Origin: Haematobia irritans
Lineage: Eukaryota; Arthropoda; Insecta; Diptera; Muscidae
Direction of reading: 5' to 3'
Length of the DNA stretch: 64,000 nt
Assembly (NCBI RefSeq): GCF_050003625.1
Contig: NC_134397.1
Location: 195,135,063 to 195,199,062, forward strand
Below are positions 35,096 through 45,270 of this stretch, one piece after another (position 1 is the stretch's first letter; every line of letters starts with the position of its first letter). The notes below the pieces were generated by a model. It did no database searches. It saw only the letters and a program-made list of their open reading frames with translations, and was not told the origin of the DNA. Both the position numbers and the translations under genes were made by a program.

Positions 35096-36400
35096 TTAGG
35101 TTAGGTTAAGGTTAGGTTAGGTTAAAGTGGCAGCCTGATTAGATTCAGGCTCACTTAGACTATTCAGTCCATTGTGATACCACATTAACTAAAAGTACCT
35201 ATTACATATGGGCACTTCTAGTTTTAACCGCTGAACATTCTCGATTATTTTCTTCTGTTGAACCAACCAGATTGTTCCAAAAACATTAGCAGACTGCTTA
35301 AGTCAACGTTTTCCAGGTCCGCCAGTAATCTGAAGCTATATGCCCCTAAAATTTGCTTACGCTTTACACAAAATGCAGGACACTCACACAAGAGGTGTTT
35401 TATTGATTCCTTTTCCTCCGCATCATGACAGCTCATGCAATAGTCATTATGCTTCGTACCAATAGTTTTTGCAAAATCGCCTATCAGGCAGCGACCCGTT
35501 ATAGCAGATATCAGGAGTGATATCTGGCGTCTCGAAAACACTAGCATATCTAGTGTGCGGTTTAAGTTTAAATGGGGCCATATTTGCTTGGTGTCGTTAC
35601 AACCCTTGCAATTCTCCCATCCAACATTTGCCATCATGACAGCCTTCTCAGGCAGTAAGAGCTTGCAGGTAGCCAGAGGCATACTAACATATTCTAGTTC
35701 CCCTGGAATATGTAAGGTAGTTCCGAGCCTTGCTAACTCATCCGCTTCGCAGTTCCCCTATATGTTCCTATGGCTTGGCACCCATATTAGGTGAATATTG
35801 TGCTGCTCAGCCATCTCATTGAGAGATTTGCGGCAGTCTATGGCCGTTTTTGAGTTAAGGAACACAGAGTCCAAGGATTTTATTGCAGGTTGACTGTCTG
35901 AGTATATATTAATGCCAATATTGCTTGGAGCATTACTTCTCAGCCAATTCACCACTTCTCTTATTGCTAATATTTCAGCCTGAAAAATACTACAGTGATC
36001 AGGTAATCTTTTCGCTATTCGAAGTTCCAGATCTTTAGAATATACTCCGAAACCCACTTGTCCATCTAATTTGGAGCCATCAGTGTAGAAATTTATATAT
36101 CTTTTATTCCACGGGGTCCGTGTACACAACGCCTCACTATTGGGAATTAGAATCTCAAACTTTTTGTCGAAAAGTGGTCTCGCCAAAATGTAATCCACTA
36201 CGTTAGGCACATCTGGCATTATTTTGAGGACCGAACTGTGACCGTAACTTTTTTCCGACCACAGCGATAGCTCGCGCAACCGCACAGCCGTTCTTGCAGC
36301 TGACTGTTTGGCCAAAATGTCTAAAGGCAATAGATGCAGTATGACAATAAGAGAATTTGTTCCTGTCTTGCTGAATGCACCTGAGATACACAATATTATG
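35096..36400 (-). mobile_element. 5'-truncated RNase-H LINE with (CCTAA)n tail
   Basis: On the minus strand the order is: the end of a reverse-transcriptase-type polyprotein, an RNase H domain, a stop at 35245-35247, a 150-bp 3' untranslated region, and a pentamer tail (35096-35130). The last about 90 bp (35096-35187) match the 3' end of SINE family 1 (GTGGTATCACAATGGACTGA, GTCTAAGTGAGCCTGA, then pentamers). The copy begins at about 36400 inside the segment CISGAF, so it is truncated at the 5' side. No clear target duplication was found. RNase H in the ORF points to the I-group of LINEs rather than Jockey proper; the clade is inferred. Confidence 0.8.
35245..36399 (-). pseudogene. LINE ORF2 C-terminus: RNase H and terminal Cys/His motif
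   Basis: First part (36399 down to 35761) has LCISGAFSKTGTNSL and LPLDILAKQSAARTAVRLR, typical of the segment between reverse transcriptase and RNase H. Then RNase H: first catalytic Asp in NFYTDGSK, Glu in FQAEILAI, second Asp in IYSDSQPAI, and the WVPSH motif. One in-frame TAG at 35758-35760 interrupts just before GNCEADELARLG, which holds the fourth acidic residue. The frame then continues to 35245 with a Cys/His-rich motif (CMSCHDAEEKESIKHLLCEC) and ends in GWFNRRK. Only one nonsense lesion is visible in 1.15 kb, so this copy is fairly young. Confidence 0.85.
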
Positions 36401-37344
36401 AAAGAAACACCCCAAATTTGATCTTTTGTAAAGGGAACCTGTAATTACAAAATACCAAATATTGGTATTATTCTTTTTAATTTAATTTTTCTTAATAATT
36501 AGATTCCAAGCACGTATAAATATAAATCAAAATGTGTGTTGTTTTTTTTTTTCTCTTTTGTGCAATTTGTTTGAACTTCCATAGCTTAATGCCAAATACC
36601 AAGAAAAGAAAAAAAAACAAAAGGAACTTTTTACGACCAACCATTTGGGCATTAATTTACAAATTAAAACATTTTGCGAAAAGTCCATAAAACGATGATC
36701 ATGAAAAGTTTTCCAACCATATCGTAAAATTTTATTATTGACCAAAACAAATCTATAATCTTCCATGACCACCTATGAACTCTGTCTTGCAGTGAGTGGA
36801 TAGGGGAGATGATAACAGCACTCGCTACCCAAACACCCAAACAGCAACCCTCCAGCACGAAGCTTTACAGATTTTTCTCCTCATATAAATTTTTGGGGAT
36901 TTTTTCACACAAAATTTAAGATTTCATGATTATTAAGCCATAGATAATAGCTGATATATTTAAAGTCATACCCTCTAGAAAAAAAGGAAAAAACTCACTA
37001 CCGAAAAATCAAGGGAATGAGATGGCGAAAAAAAACGCCAACAAAGGAAATAAAATTTTATTGGCTTAGAAATGAATGTGGGTAAGATCTTATTGGAATG
37101 TAACGATGGCTTTGGAATATGTGGGGGTGAGTTCGATTTTTTTTATTCAAGTCCCTTAAGAACCAAATATCACATCCACAGAATAAGAATGCATTGTCCT
37201 GACAACAGTGTGAAGTTATTTAATTTTATGATTAACTATAACTAGCAAATGCCATTATGCATTTACTGCATGTAACTACACAAATAAGAGATGTACTAAT
37301 ACACGTACTATCCTTAAATATCTGGTGTTTATGATAAGTTTGGG
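36400..37344. other. Unclassified spacer
   Basis: About 0.9 kb with no satellite. Two overlapping minus-strand frames (36527-36772, 36664-36858) share the same DNA in different phases and resemble nothing. No named feature. Confidence 0.5.
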
Positions 37345-40300
37345 AAAAATTCTAAATTTTATTGCTATAGAAAATATTGTCAAAACTTTATATCTATAGA
37401 AAATTTTGTCAAAATTTTATTTCTATAGAAAATTTTTCAAAATTTTATTTCTATAGAAAATTTTGTCAAAATTCTATTTCTAAGAATATTTTGTCAAAAT
37501 TTTATTTCTATAGAAAATTTTGTCAACATTTTATTTCAAGAGAAAATTTTGTTAAAATTTTATTTCTATAGAAAATTTTGACAAAATTTTATTTCTATAG
37601 AAAATTTTGACAAAACTTTATTTCTATAGCAAATTTTTGATAAAATTTTATTTCTATAGAAAATTTTGTCGAAATTTTATTTCTATAGAAAATTTTCTCA
37701 AAATTTTATTTCTATAGAAAATTTTGTCAAAATTTTATTTATATAGAACATTTTGTTATAATTTTATTTCTATAGAAAATTTTGTCAAAATTTTATTTCT
37801 ATAGAAAATTTTGTCAAAATTTTATTTCTATAGAAAATTTTGTCAAAATTTTATTTCTATAGAAAATTTTGTTAAAATTTAATTTCTATAGAAAATTTTG
37901 TCAAAAAAATTGAAAATTTTGTGACAAATTTTATTTCTATAGAAAATTTTGTCAAAATTTTATTTATATAGAAAATTTTGTGACAAATTTTATTTCTATA
38001 GAAAATTTTCTCAAAATTTTATTTCTACAGAAAATTTTGTCAAATTTTTATTTCTATAGGAAATTTTGTCAAAATTTTATTTCTATAGAAAATTTTGTCA
38101 AAATTTTATTTCTATAGAAAATTTTGTCGAAATTTTGTTTCTATCGAAAACTTTGTCAAAATTTTATTTCTATAGAAAATTTTGTCAAAATTTTATTTCT
38201 ATAGAAAATTTTGTCAAAATTTTATTTCTATAGAAAATTTTGTCAAAATTTTATTTCTATAGAAAATTTTGTCAAAATTTTATTTCTATAGAAAATTTGG
38301 TCAAAATTTTATTTCTGTAGAAAATTTTGTCAAAATTTTATTTCTATAGAAAATTTTGTCAAAATTTTATTTCTATAGAAAATTTTGTCAAAATTTTATT
38401 TCTATAGAAAATTTTGTCAAAATTTTATTTCTATAGAAAATTTTGTCAAAATTTTATTTCTATAGAAAATTTTGTCAAAATTTTATTTCTATAGAAAATT
38501 TTGTCAAAATTTTATTTCTATAGAAAATTTTGTCAAAATTTTATTTCTATAGAAAATTTTGTCAAAATGTTATTTCTACAGAAAATTTTATCAAAATTTT
38601 ATTTCTATGGAAAATTTTGTCAAAATTTTATTTCCCTTAGAAAATTTTGCCAAAATTTTATTACTATACAACATTTTGTCTAAATTTTATTTCCCATAGA
38701 AAATTTTGTCAAAATTTAATTTCAGTAGAAAATTTTGTCAAAATTTTATTTCTATAGAAAATTTTGTCGAAATTTTATTTCTATAGAAAATTTTGTCAAA
38801 ATTTTATTTCTGTAGAAAATTTTGTCAAAATTTTATTTCTATAGAAAATTTTGTCAAAATTTTATTTCTATAGAAAATTTTGTCAAAATTTTATTTATAT
38901 AGAAAATTTTGTGACAAATTTTATTTCTATAGAAAATTTTCTCAAAATTTTATTTCTACAGAAAATTTTGTCAAATTTTTATTTCTATAGGAAATTTTGT
39001 CAAAATTTTATTTCTATAGAAAATTTTGTCAAAATTTTATTTCTATAGAAAATTTTGTCGAAATTTTGTTTCTATCGAAAACTTTGTCAAAATTTTATTT
39101 CTATAGAAAATTTTGTCAAAATTTTATTTCTATAGAAAATTTTGTCAAAATTTTACTTCTATAGAAAAATTTGTCAAAATTTTATTACTATACAACATTT
39201 TGTCTAAATTTTATTTCCCATAGAAAATTTTGTCAAAATTTAATTTCAGTAGAAAATTTTGTCAAAATTTTATTTCTATAGAAAATTTTGTCGAAATTTT
39301 ATTTCTATAGAAAATTTTGTCAAAATTTTATTTCTATAGAAAATTTTGTGACAAATTTTATTTCTATAGAAAATTTTCTCAAAATTTTATTTCTATAGAA
39401 AATTTTCTCAAAATTTTATTTCTATAGAAAATTTTGTCAAAATTCTATGTATATAGAAAATTTTGTCAAAATTTTAATTCTATAGAACATTTTGTTAAAA
39501 TTTTAATTCTACAGAAAATTTTGTTAAAATTTTTATTTCTTTAGAAAATTTGGTCAAAATTTTATTTCTATAGAAAATTTTGTCACAATTTTATTTCTAT
39601 AGAAAATTTTGTCAAAATTTTATTTCTATAGAAAATGTTGTCAAAATTTTATTTCTATAGAAAATTTTGTCAAAATTTTATTTCTGTAGAAAATTTTGTC
39701 AAAATTTTATTTCTATAGAAAATTTTGTCAAAATTTTATTTCTATAGAAAATTTTGTCAAAATTTTATTTCTATAGAAAATTTTGTCAAAATTTTATTTC
39801 TATAGAAAATTTTGTCAAAATTTTATTTCTATAGAAAATTTTGTCAAAATTTTATTTCTATAGAAAATTTTGTCAAAATTTTATTTCTATAGAAAATTTG
39901 GTCAAAATTTTATTTCTGTAGAAAATTTTGTCAAAATTTTATTTCTATAGAAAATTTTGTCAAAATTTTATTTCTATAGAAAATTTTGTCAAAATTTTAT
40001 TTCTATAGAAAATTTTGTCAAAATTTTATTTCTATAGAAAATTTTGTCAAAATTTTATTTCTATAGAAAATTTTGTCAAAATTTTATTTCTATAGAAAAT
40101 TTTGTCAAAATTTTATTTCTATAGAAAATTTTGTCAAAATTTTATTTCTATAGAAAATTTTGTCAAAATTTTATTTCTATAGAAAATTTTGTCAAAATGT
40201 TATTTCTACAGAAAATTTTATCAAAATTTTATTTCTATGGAAAATTTTGTCAAAATTTTATTTCCCTTAGAAAATTTTGCCAAAATTTTATTACTATACA

Positions 40301-40762
40301 ACATTTTGTCTAAATTTTATTTCCCATAGAAAATTTTGTCAAAATTTAATTTCAGTAGAAAATTTTGTCAAAATTTTATTTCTATAGAAAATTTTGTCGA
40401 AATTTTATTTCTATAGAAAATTTTGTTTTATTTCTTTAGAAAAATTTGTCAAAATTCTATTTCTATAGAAGATTTTATCAAAATTTTATTTCCATAGAAA
40501 ATTTTGTCAAAATTTTATATTTCTATGAACAATTTTGTCAAAATTTTATTTCTATAGAAAATTTTGTCAACATTTAATTTTTGTAGAAAATTTTGTCAAA
40601 ATTTAATTTATGTAGAAAATTTTGTCAAAAATTAATTTTTGTAGAAAATTTTGTCAAAATTTAATTTCTATAGAAAATTTTGTCAAAAAAATCGAAAATT
40701 TTTGACAAACTTTTATTTTGTCAAAATTTTTTATTTCTATAAAATTTTGTCAAAATTTTATT
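37345..40762 (+). repeat. 29-bp satellite array, block I with 1.63-kb duplication
   Basis: The longest near-consensus block. A segment including TTTCTACAG, TTTCTATGG, TTTCCCTTAG and TTACTATACAACATTTTGTC variants occurs at about 38501-38710 and again at 40131-40340, exactly 1630 bp apart and apparently identical (the chance 60-codon frames at both places are identical). A shorter version is at 39175-39330. Another repeat is the GTGACAAATTTTATTTC marker at 37980 and 38911 (931 bp). These are signs of recent unequal exchange. Confidence 0.95.
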
Positions 40763-40881
40763 TGTTTCGTTTTGTTATTGTTGGTTTTGTTCTTTAAGCA
40801 TTGTTGTTGTTTTTTAAGCTGAAATAAAAAACAACAACAATGCTTAAAGAACAAAACCAACAATAACAAAACGAAACAAAT
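40762..40881. repeat. Near-perfect 55-bp inverted repeat (hairpin)
   Basis: Left arm about 40762-40816 reads TTTGTTTCGTTTTGTTATTG and on to CATTGTTGTTGTTTTTT. The right arm from about 40826 to 40880 is its complement (AAAAAACAACAACAATGC and on to ACGAAACAAA). The loop is about 9-10 bp (AAGCTGAAAT region). It lies exactly where satellite block I meets the foldback-element copies and would form a stable cruciform. Confidence 0.85.
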
Positions 40882-41700
40882 GAAAAAGAAGAGGAGGCAC
40901 GCTCAAAATAAACCCAGCCATGTGAATTCAAATCGATGATTTGACAGTGGCATAGGAAAAGAGATATGTTTGTTTCGAATTTATTTCGGCATAAGCCGGC
41001 TATCAATGTAAAACCTTTTTTCGGAGGGTTCAAGTGTGGTTTTTGTTGGGTTTAATAAACTGCCTGAATTTATTCTGATAATTGGTTGATAGTTTTGCTG
41101 CAAGTAGAGGATGCTGATGAGGAATGTGGTAATTCCGAAACGTGCGTCCATCCAACCATCTTGCAGTCTATAGGGCTTTGCCCAAATAAATTTGACAAAC
41201 ATTCTTTTCCTCTGTTGGTTAAGCTACTCTTGTAGTTTAGTCAATGTATGGTTTTAAGCTGAAATAAAAAACAACAACAATGCTTAAAGAACAAAACCAA
41301 CAATAACAAAACGAAACAAATGAAAAAGAAGAGCAGGCACGCTCAAAATAAACCCAGCCATGTGAATTCAAATCGATGATTTGACAGTGGCATAGGAAAA
41401 GAGATATGTTTGTTTCGAATTTATTTCGGCATAAGCCGGCTATCAATGTAAAACCTTTTTTCGGAGGGTTCAAGTGTGGTTTTTGTTGGGTTTAATAAAC
41501 TGCCTGAATTTATTCTGATAATTGGTTGATAGTTTTGCTGCAAGTAGAGGATGCTGATGAGGAATGTGGTAATTCCGAAACGTGCGTCCATCCAACCATC
41601 TTGCAGTCTATAGGGCTTTGCCCAAATAAATTTGACATTCTTTTCCTCTGTTGGTTAAGCTACTCTTGTAGTTTAGTCAATGTATGGTTTTAAGCTGAAA
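40821..41700. mobile_element. Foldback element arms, direct tandem duplication (copies 2 and 3)
   Basis: Two head-to-tail copies, 40821-41260 (440 bp) and 41261-41700, nearly identical apart from a 4-bp loss in the second (GACATTC for GACAAACATTC at about 41635) and one G/C change near 40891/41332. Each has an upstream part (AATGCTTAAAGAACAAAACC through GACAGTGGCATAGGAAAAG) and the single right arm known from copy 1 (CGGCATAAGCCGGCTATC through GGTTTTAAGCTGAAAT). The frames at 40794-41033, 40981-41202 and 41237-41473 are repeats of one another and non-coding. Confidence 0.88.
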
Positions 41701-41715
41701 TAAAAAACAACAACA

Positions 41716-42940
41716 AAATTTTATTTCTATAGAAAATTTTGTAAAAATTCTATTTCTATAGAAGATTTTATCAAAATTCTATTTCTATAGAAAATTTTGT
41801 CAAAATTCTATTTCTATAGAAAATTTTGTCAAAATGTTATTTCCATAGAAAATGTGCGAATACTTTATTTTTCTAGAAAATTTTGTTATAATATTATTTC
41901 TCATAGAAAATTTTGTCAAAATTTTATTTCTATTAAAAAAATTTTCTAAATTTTATTTCTATAGAAAATTTTGTCAAAATTCAATTTCTATAGAAAATTT
42001 TTGACAAAATTTTATTTCCATAGAAAATTTTGTCGAAATTTTATTTCTATAGAACATTTTGTAACAAATTATATTTCTATAGAAAATTTTTTCAAAATTT
42101 TATTTCTATAGAAAATTTTTTCAAAATTCTACTTCTATAGAAGATTTTAATAAAATTTTATTTCTATAGAAAATGTTCTCAAAATTGTATATTTCTATAA
42201 AAAATTTTGTCAAAATTTTATTTCTATAGAAAATTTTGTCAAAATTGTATTTCTATAGAAAATTTTGTCAAAATTTTATTTCTATAGAAAATTTTATCAA
42301 AATTTTATTTCTATAGAAAATTTTGTCAAAATTTTATTTCTATGGAAAATTTTGTCAAAATGTTATTTCTATAAAAAATTTGCGAATACTTTATTTTTCT
42401 AGAAAATTTTGTCATAATATTATTTCTCATAGAAAATTTTGTTATAATATTATTTCTCATAGAAAATTTTGTTATAATTTTATTTCTACAGAAAATTTTG
42501 TCAAAATTTTATTTATATAGAAAATTTTTGACAAAATTTTATTTCTATAGAAAATTTTTGTCAAAATTTTATTTCTATAGAAAATTTTGTCAAAATTTTA
42601 TTTCTCATAGAAAATTTTGTCAAAATTTTATTTTTATAGAAAATTTTTTCAAAATGTTATTTCTATAGAAAATTTTCTCTAAATTTTATTTCTATAGAAA
42701 ATTTTGTCAAAATTTTATTTCTATAGAAAATTTTGTCAAAATTTTATTTCTATAGAAAATTTTGTCAAAATTTTATTTCTATCGAAAACTTTGTCAAAAT
42801 TTTATTTCTATCGAAAACTTTGTCAAAATTTTATTTCTATAGAAAATTTTGTCAAAATTTTATTTCAAAATTTTCTCAAAATTTTATTTCTATAGAAAAT
42901 TTTCTCAATAATTTTATTTCTATAGAAAATTTCCTACCCT
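41716..42940 (+). repeat. 29-bp satellite array, block J
   Basis: Continuation of block I beyond the foldback copies. Includes a TTTCTCATAG variant repeated at 41895, 42423, 42452 and 42600, and TTTCTATCGAAAACTTTG at about 42780 and 42808, a variant also present in block I (38140, 39070). Last unit ends near 42940 at TTTCCTACCCTCCC. Confidence 0.93.
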
Positions 42941-43753
42941 CCCTTTATCATTTCAAGGGAAAAAATCCTATTTCTATTGTCCTGAAGCAATTGTTCAATT
43001 GCATTCAGTTGTTATTTGGAATAATGATAAGGATGAATAATCCTTATTATACACTTCGTACTCTCTCTCGAACCCCAAATAAAGTTGTAAGGCAAGAGGG
43101 ATGAGAGGAAAAAAAGGTTCAACAGAATGAAATGCAGTTAAAACATTTGTTAAAGATGTGTTTAAGCAGCATATTAAGTGACAAATACATAAAGCACATG
43201 CTGTCATACGCGAATGAGTCCCTGTGCTCATAGTGCGATGAAGGAGAGATAAACATGCATTTATGTAATCTATTCCTTAGAGAATTTGCAGAGCCAACTG
43301 TATATCCTGCTGCAACGGATCCATGGAGATATTTCGGTATGAGGCAACTAGATATCAGAAAACCATGTGCCAAGTATGGGATGCCGACGACTGAGGCACA
43401 GTCATGCATCCATAGGTCGTTATGGCAATAACAGCATTTGTTGTGCAAAATCCAACGTGACTTTTTAAAATGACACGTTTGTTTTTGTTTTTTTTTTCTT
43501 TTGGGAGAAACTTTAAATGTGATGATTTTCTTAAAGTATTTTAAATTTGAAACTTTATTAAATTAAAAATTAAAATAAAGTAAATAATAAAATTAATTTT
43601 AATTTAATAATGTGTAGATATATTTTGTAAGTTATTATTAATATTTAAATTTAAAAATTCAAATAAATTAGAATAAATTTAAATAAATGCAATTAGTCAA
43701 TAACTTCATAATAAATATGGGGTACTAAGTTTTTGCACTTGTTATTTATTCAT
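42941..43753. other. Unclassified spacer
   Basis: About 0.8 kb, satellite-free. Frames at 42995-43231 and 43119-43448 overlap on the same strand in different phases. The 109-codon one (43119-43448 minus) contains several Cys and Tyr but no domain I know. No named feature. Confidence 0.45.
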
Positions 43754-44047
43754 GCACACAGAAAAAATTTCACGAATATTATTCCTATTAAAATCTTAAT
43801 TGAGTTTTAAAAAATTTTCAATTAAAAATTTAATTGAATCAACAAAATTTTTAATTGAAATAAAAATCAATCACACAAATTAATAGTATCAATTAATTTT
43901 TTAATGGGATCAATTAATTTTTTAATTGACTGCCAATTAATTTTTTAATTGATGCTATCATTTCTGTGATTGAAGACATTTCAATTAAAAAATTAATTGG
44001 ATCAATTAATTTCGTGATTGAATCAGAAAAAAATTTTTGTTGTGTGC
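43754..44047. mobile_element. AATTAATT-rich MITE, intact copy
   Basis: Ends GCACACAGAAAAAATTTC and, inverted, TTTTTGTTGTGTGC. The interior has repeated ATCAATTAATTTTTTAATTG palindromic motifs and the marker TTCTGTGATTGAAGACATTT. The same family is at 53081-53347 (reverse), split at 49680/52070, and as ends at 47155/49029. No coding capacity. Confidence 0.75.
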
Positions 44048-44520
44048 AGGCAGACGAAATGTATGTTTCGATGTAAACAATATATGTTTGGGGCTAAATT
44101 GTTTAACACGTTACATTTCTGAGGAATCATAAAATATAATATGCATGTTTAGATGCAAATATATGTTAAGTTCGTAAACACATACATGTTTATAAATGTT
44201 AGAAAGAGAGGGAGAGAGAGAGAGAGAGAGCGATAAAGAAAGAAAACAAGTTGGAGAAATGCCAAAAGCATACATATAACAGAGCGAGAGAATCAAATGA
44301 GAGCAGATAGTTGGTGCTCTTGTTAGGCATATTTTATTGTGAATAAATGTGTTTGTATGAGTGCATCAATTTTGAGTATAAGTCCGGTATGTTATTGAGC
44401 CTCCCCCAAATATGGGATATATTTAAGTCTAAACATAATTAAATTTACACATTAAATTATACAGGGAGGCCGATATGTATTGCAAAAAAGTAAATCGCTA
44501 TATTTTTAATGTAATGTATT
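44048..44520. other. Spacer with ATATGTTTG motifs and (AG)n
   Basis: Contains ATATGTTTGGGG and TGTTTAGATGCAAATATATG (44085-44165), akin to the ATATGTTTG element, and an imperfect AG microsatellite at about 44206-44231. The short frame on the opposite strand across it (SLSLSLSL) is that microsatellite translated. Confidence 0.55.
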
Positions 44521-44521
44521 T

Positions 44522-44555
44522 TTATACCCTAAACCACATAGTGGTCAGGGTATAA
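44522..44555. repeat. TATACCCT...AGGGTATA hairpin
   Basis: Inverted repeat TTATACCCT then ACCAC, a short TA centre, GTGGT then AGGGTATAA. The same kind of hairpin closes the 153-bp-repeat element (for example 53694-53722) and resembles the CCCTCTTGGAAGAGGGTATT hairpin near 17943. It probably marks the end of another element whose body is 44556-44720, but I cannot delimit it. Confidence 0.6.
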
Positions 44556-44732
44556 TCCCCCATGTTCTGGTTTACGAATTCGCAAAACGCAAAGTTTTTA
44601 TATGTAAATAACTTCTGAACCACTTCATATTTTGCCAAGAAATTTCTTCTATTTAATTTTCTTATCCATAGGAATATTATGTAAAAATATCGTATCATAC
44701 GAGTATTATTTTTTAGTGTCATCCTTCCTCAC

Positions 44733-44945
44733 CAAAATGCGCCAAAGTCCATCGGATTGAAGTCTCGAGATTTTGGTGACCATTATGCAGTAGAAATGAT
44801 GCGAGGAACCTTGTTTTCAAGCCATTCGTGGTTGACGCATGCTGAGTCCTGTTGGATTGTCCAATGTCTGCGATCGAAATGTCTGCCCAGGGCTTCAATA
44901 CCGTATTTAGGTCCTGACAATATTCGTCATTTATTTTGACCCGAC
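44733..44945 (-). pseudogene. Transposase fragment, Tc1/mariner superfamily
   Basis: On the minus strand: VKINDEYC and LNTVLKPWAD, then, after a frame change, HFDRRHWTIQQDSACVNH, WLENKVP, then a stop, then SRDFNPMDFGAFW. The QQDSA and NPMD motifs correspond to the second and third catalytic acidic residues of the DDE/D domain; the spacing is 32 residues here because of small losses. At least one frameshift and one stop. No terminal repeats were found nearby. It is a different family from the three other transposases in the window. Confidence 0.7.
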
Positions 44946-44955
44946 GGATGATGAA

Positions 44956-45268
44956 TATGAGTGGGGAGAAACTATCGGCCGTTAAGACGGCTCATTACCA
45001 TCGGCAAATCTTGAGTTCTAATGGCCAATCATGGAGATAACAAAATTTTTGCAACAAAAATGCTCCATTTTCACCGTTCAATAATAATATTTTTCTCTTG
45101 AAACATGTTATTATTGAACGGCAAACATATACATGGTCGACGAAATCAGCTACATAATTTTCGAAAAAATAACATGGTTGCGACAAACATGTTATATGTT
45201 TGGGGTGATCATATTCCTTCTCTGGGTTTGACCTTTTTAGCAAGTAAATCCGATGAATTTGGAATGGG
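44956..45268. other. Spacer with ATATGTTTG-type motifs
   Basis: The first 60 bp may continue the minus-strand transposase upstream (VMVWAG-like region), too worn to assign. Then CATGTTATTATTGAACGGCA and CAAACATGTTATATGTTTGG resemble the ATATGTTTG element family. It ends at the TA target of the next transposon. Confidence 0.4.
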
Positions 45269-45270
45269 TA

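Noticed and set aside
35096..35130. Interstitial telomere from TTAGG/CCTAA pentamers (also 13521, 18457, 48690)
   Set aside because: Every tract is the tail of a SINE or LINE, only 3-6 units long, and Diptera lack TTAGG telomeres.
43119..43448. 109-codon minus-strand frame as a gene
   Set aside because: No recognisable domain, it overlaps another frame on the same strand, and nothing in the sequence supports a promoter or splice sites.
44111..44296. Secreted or signal-peptide-like frame with SLSLSLSL
   Set aside because: It is the translation of an (AG)n microsatellite.
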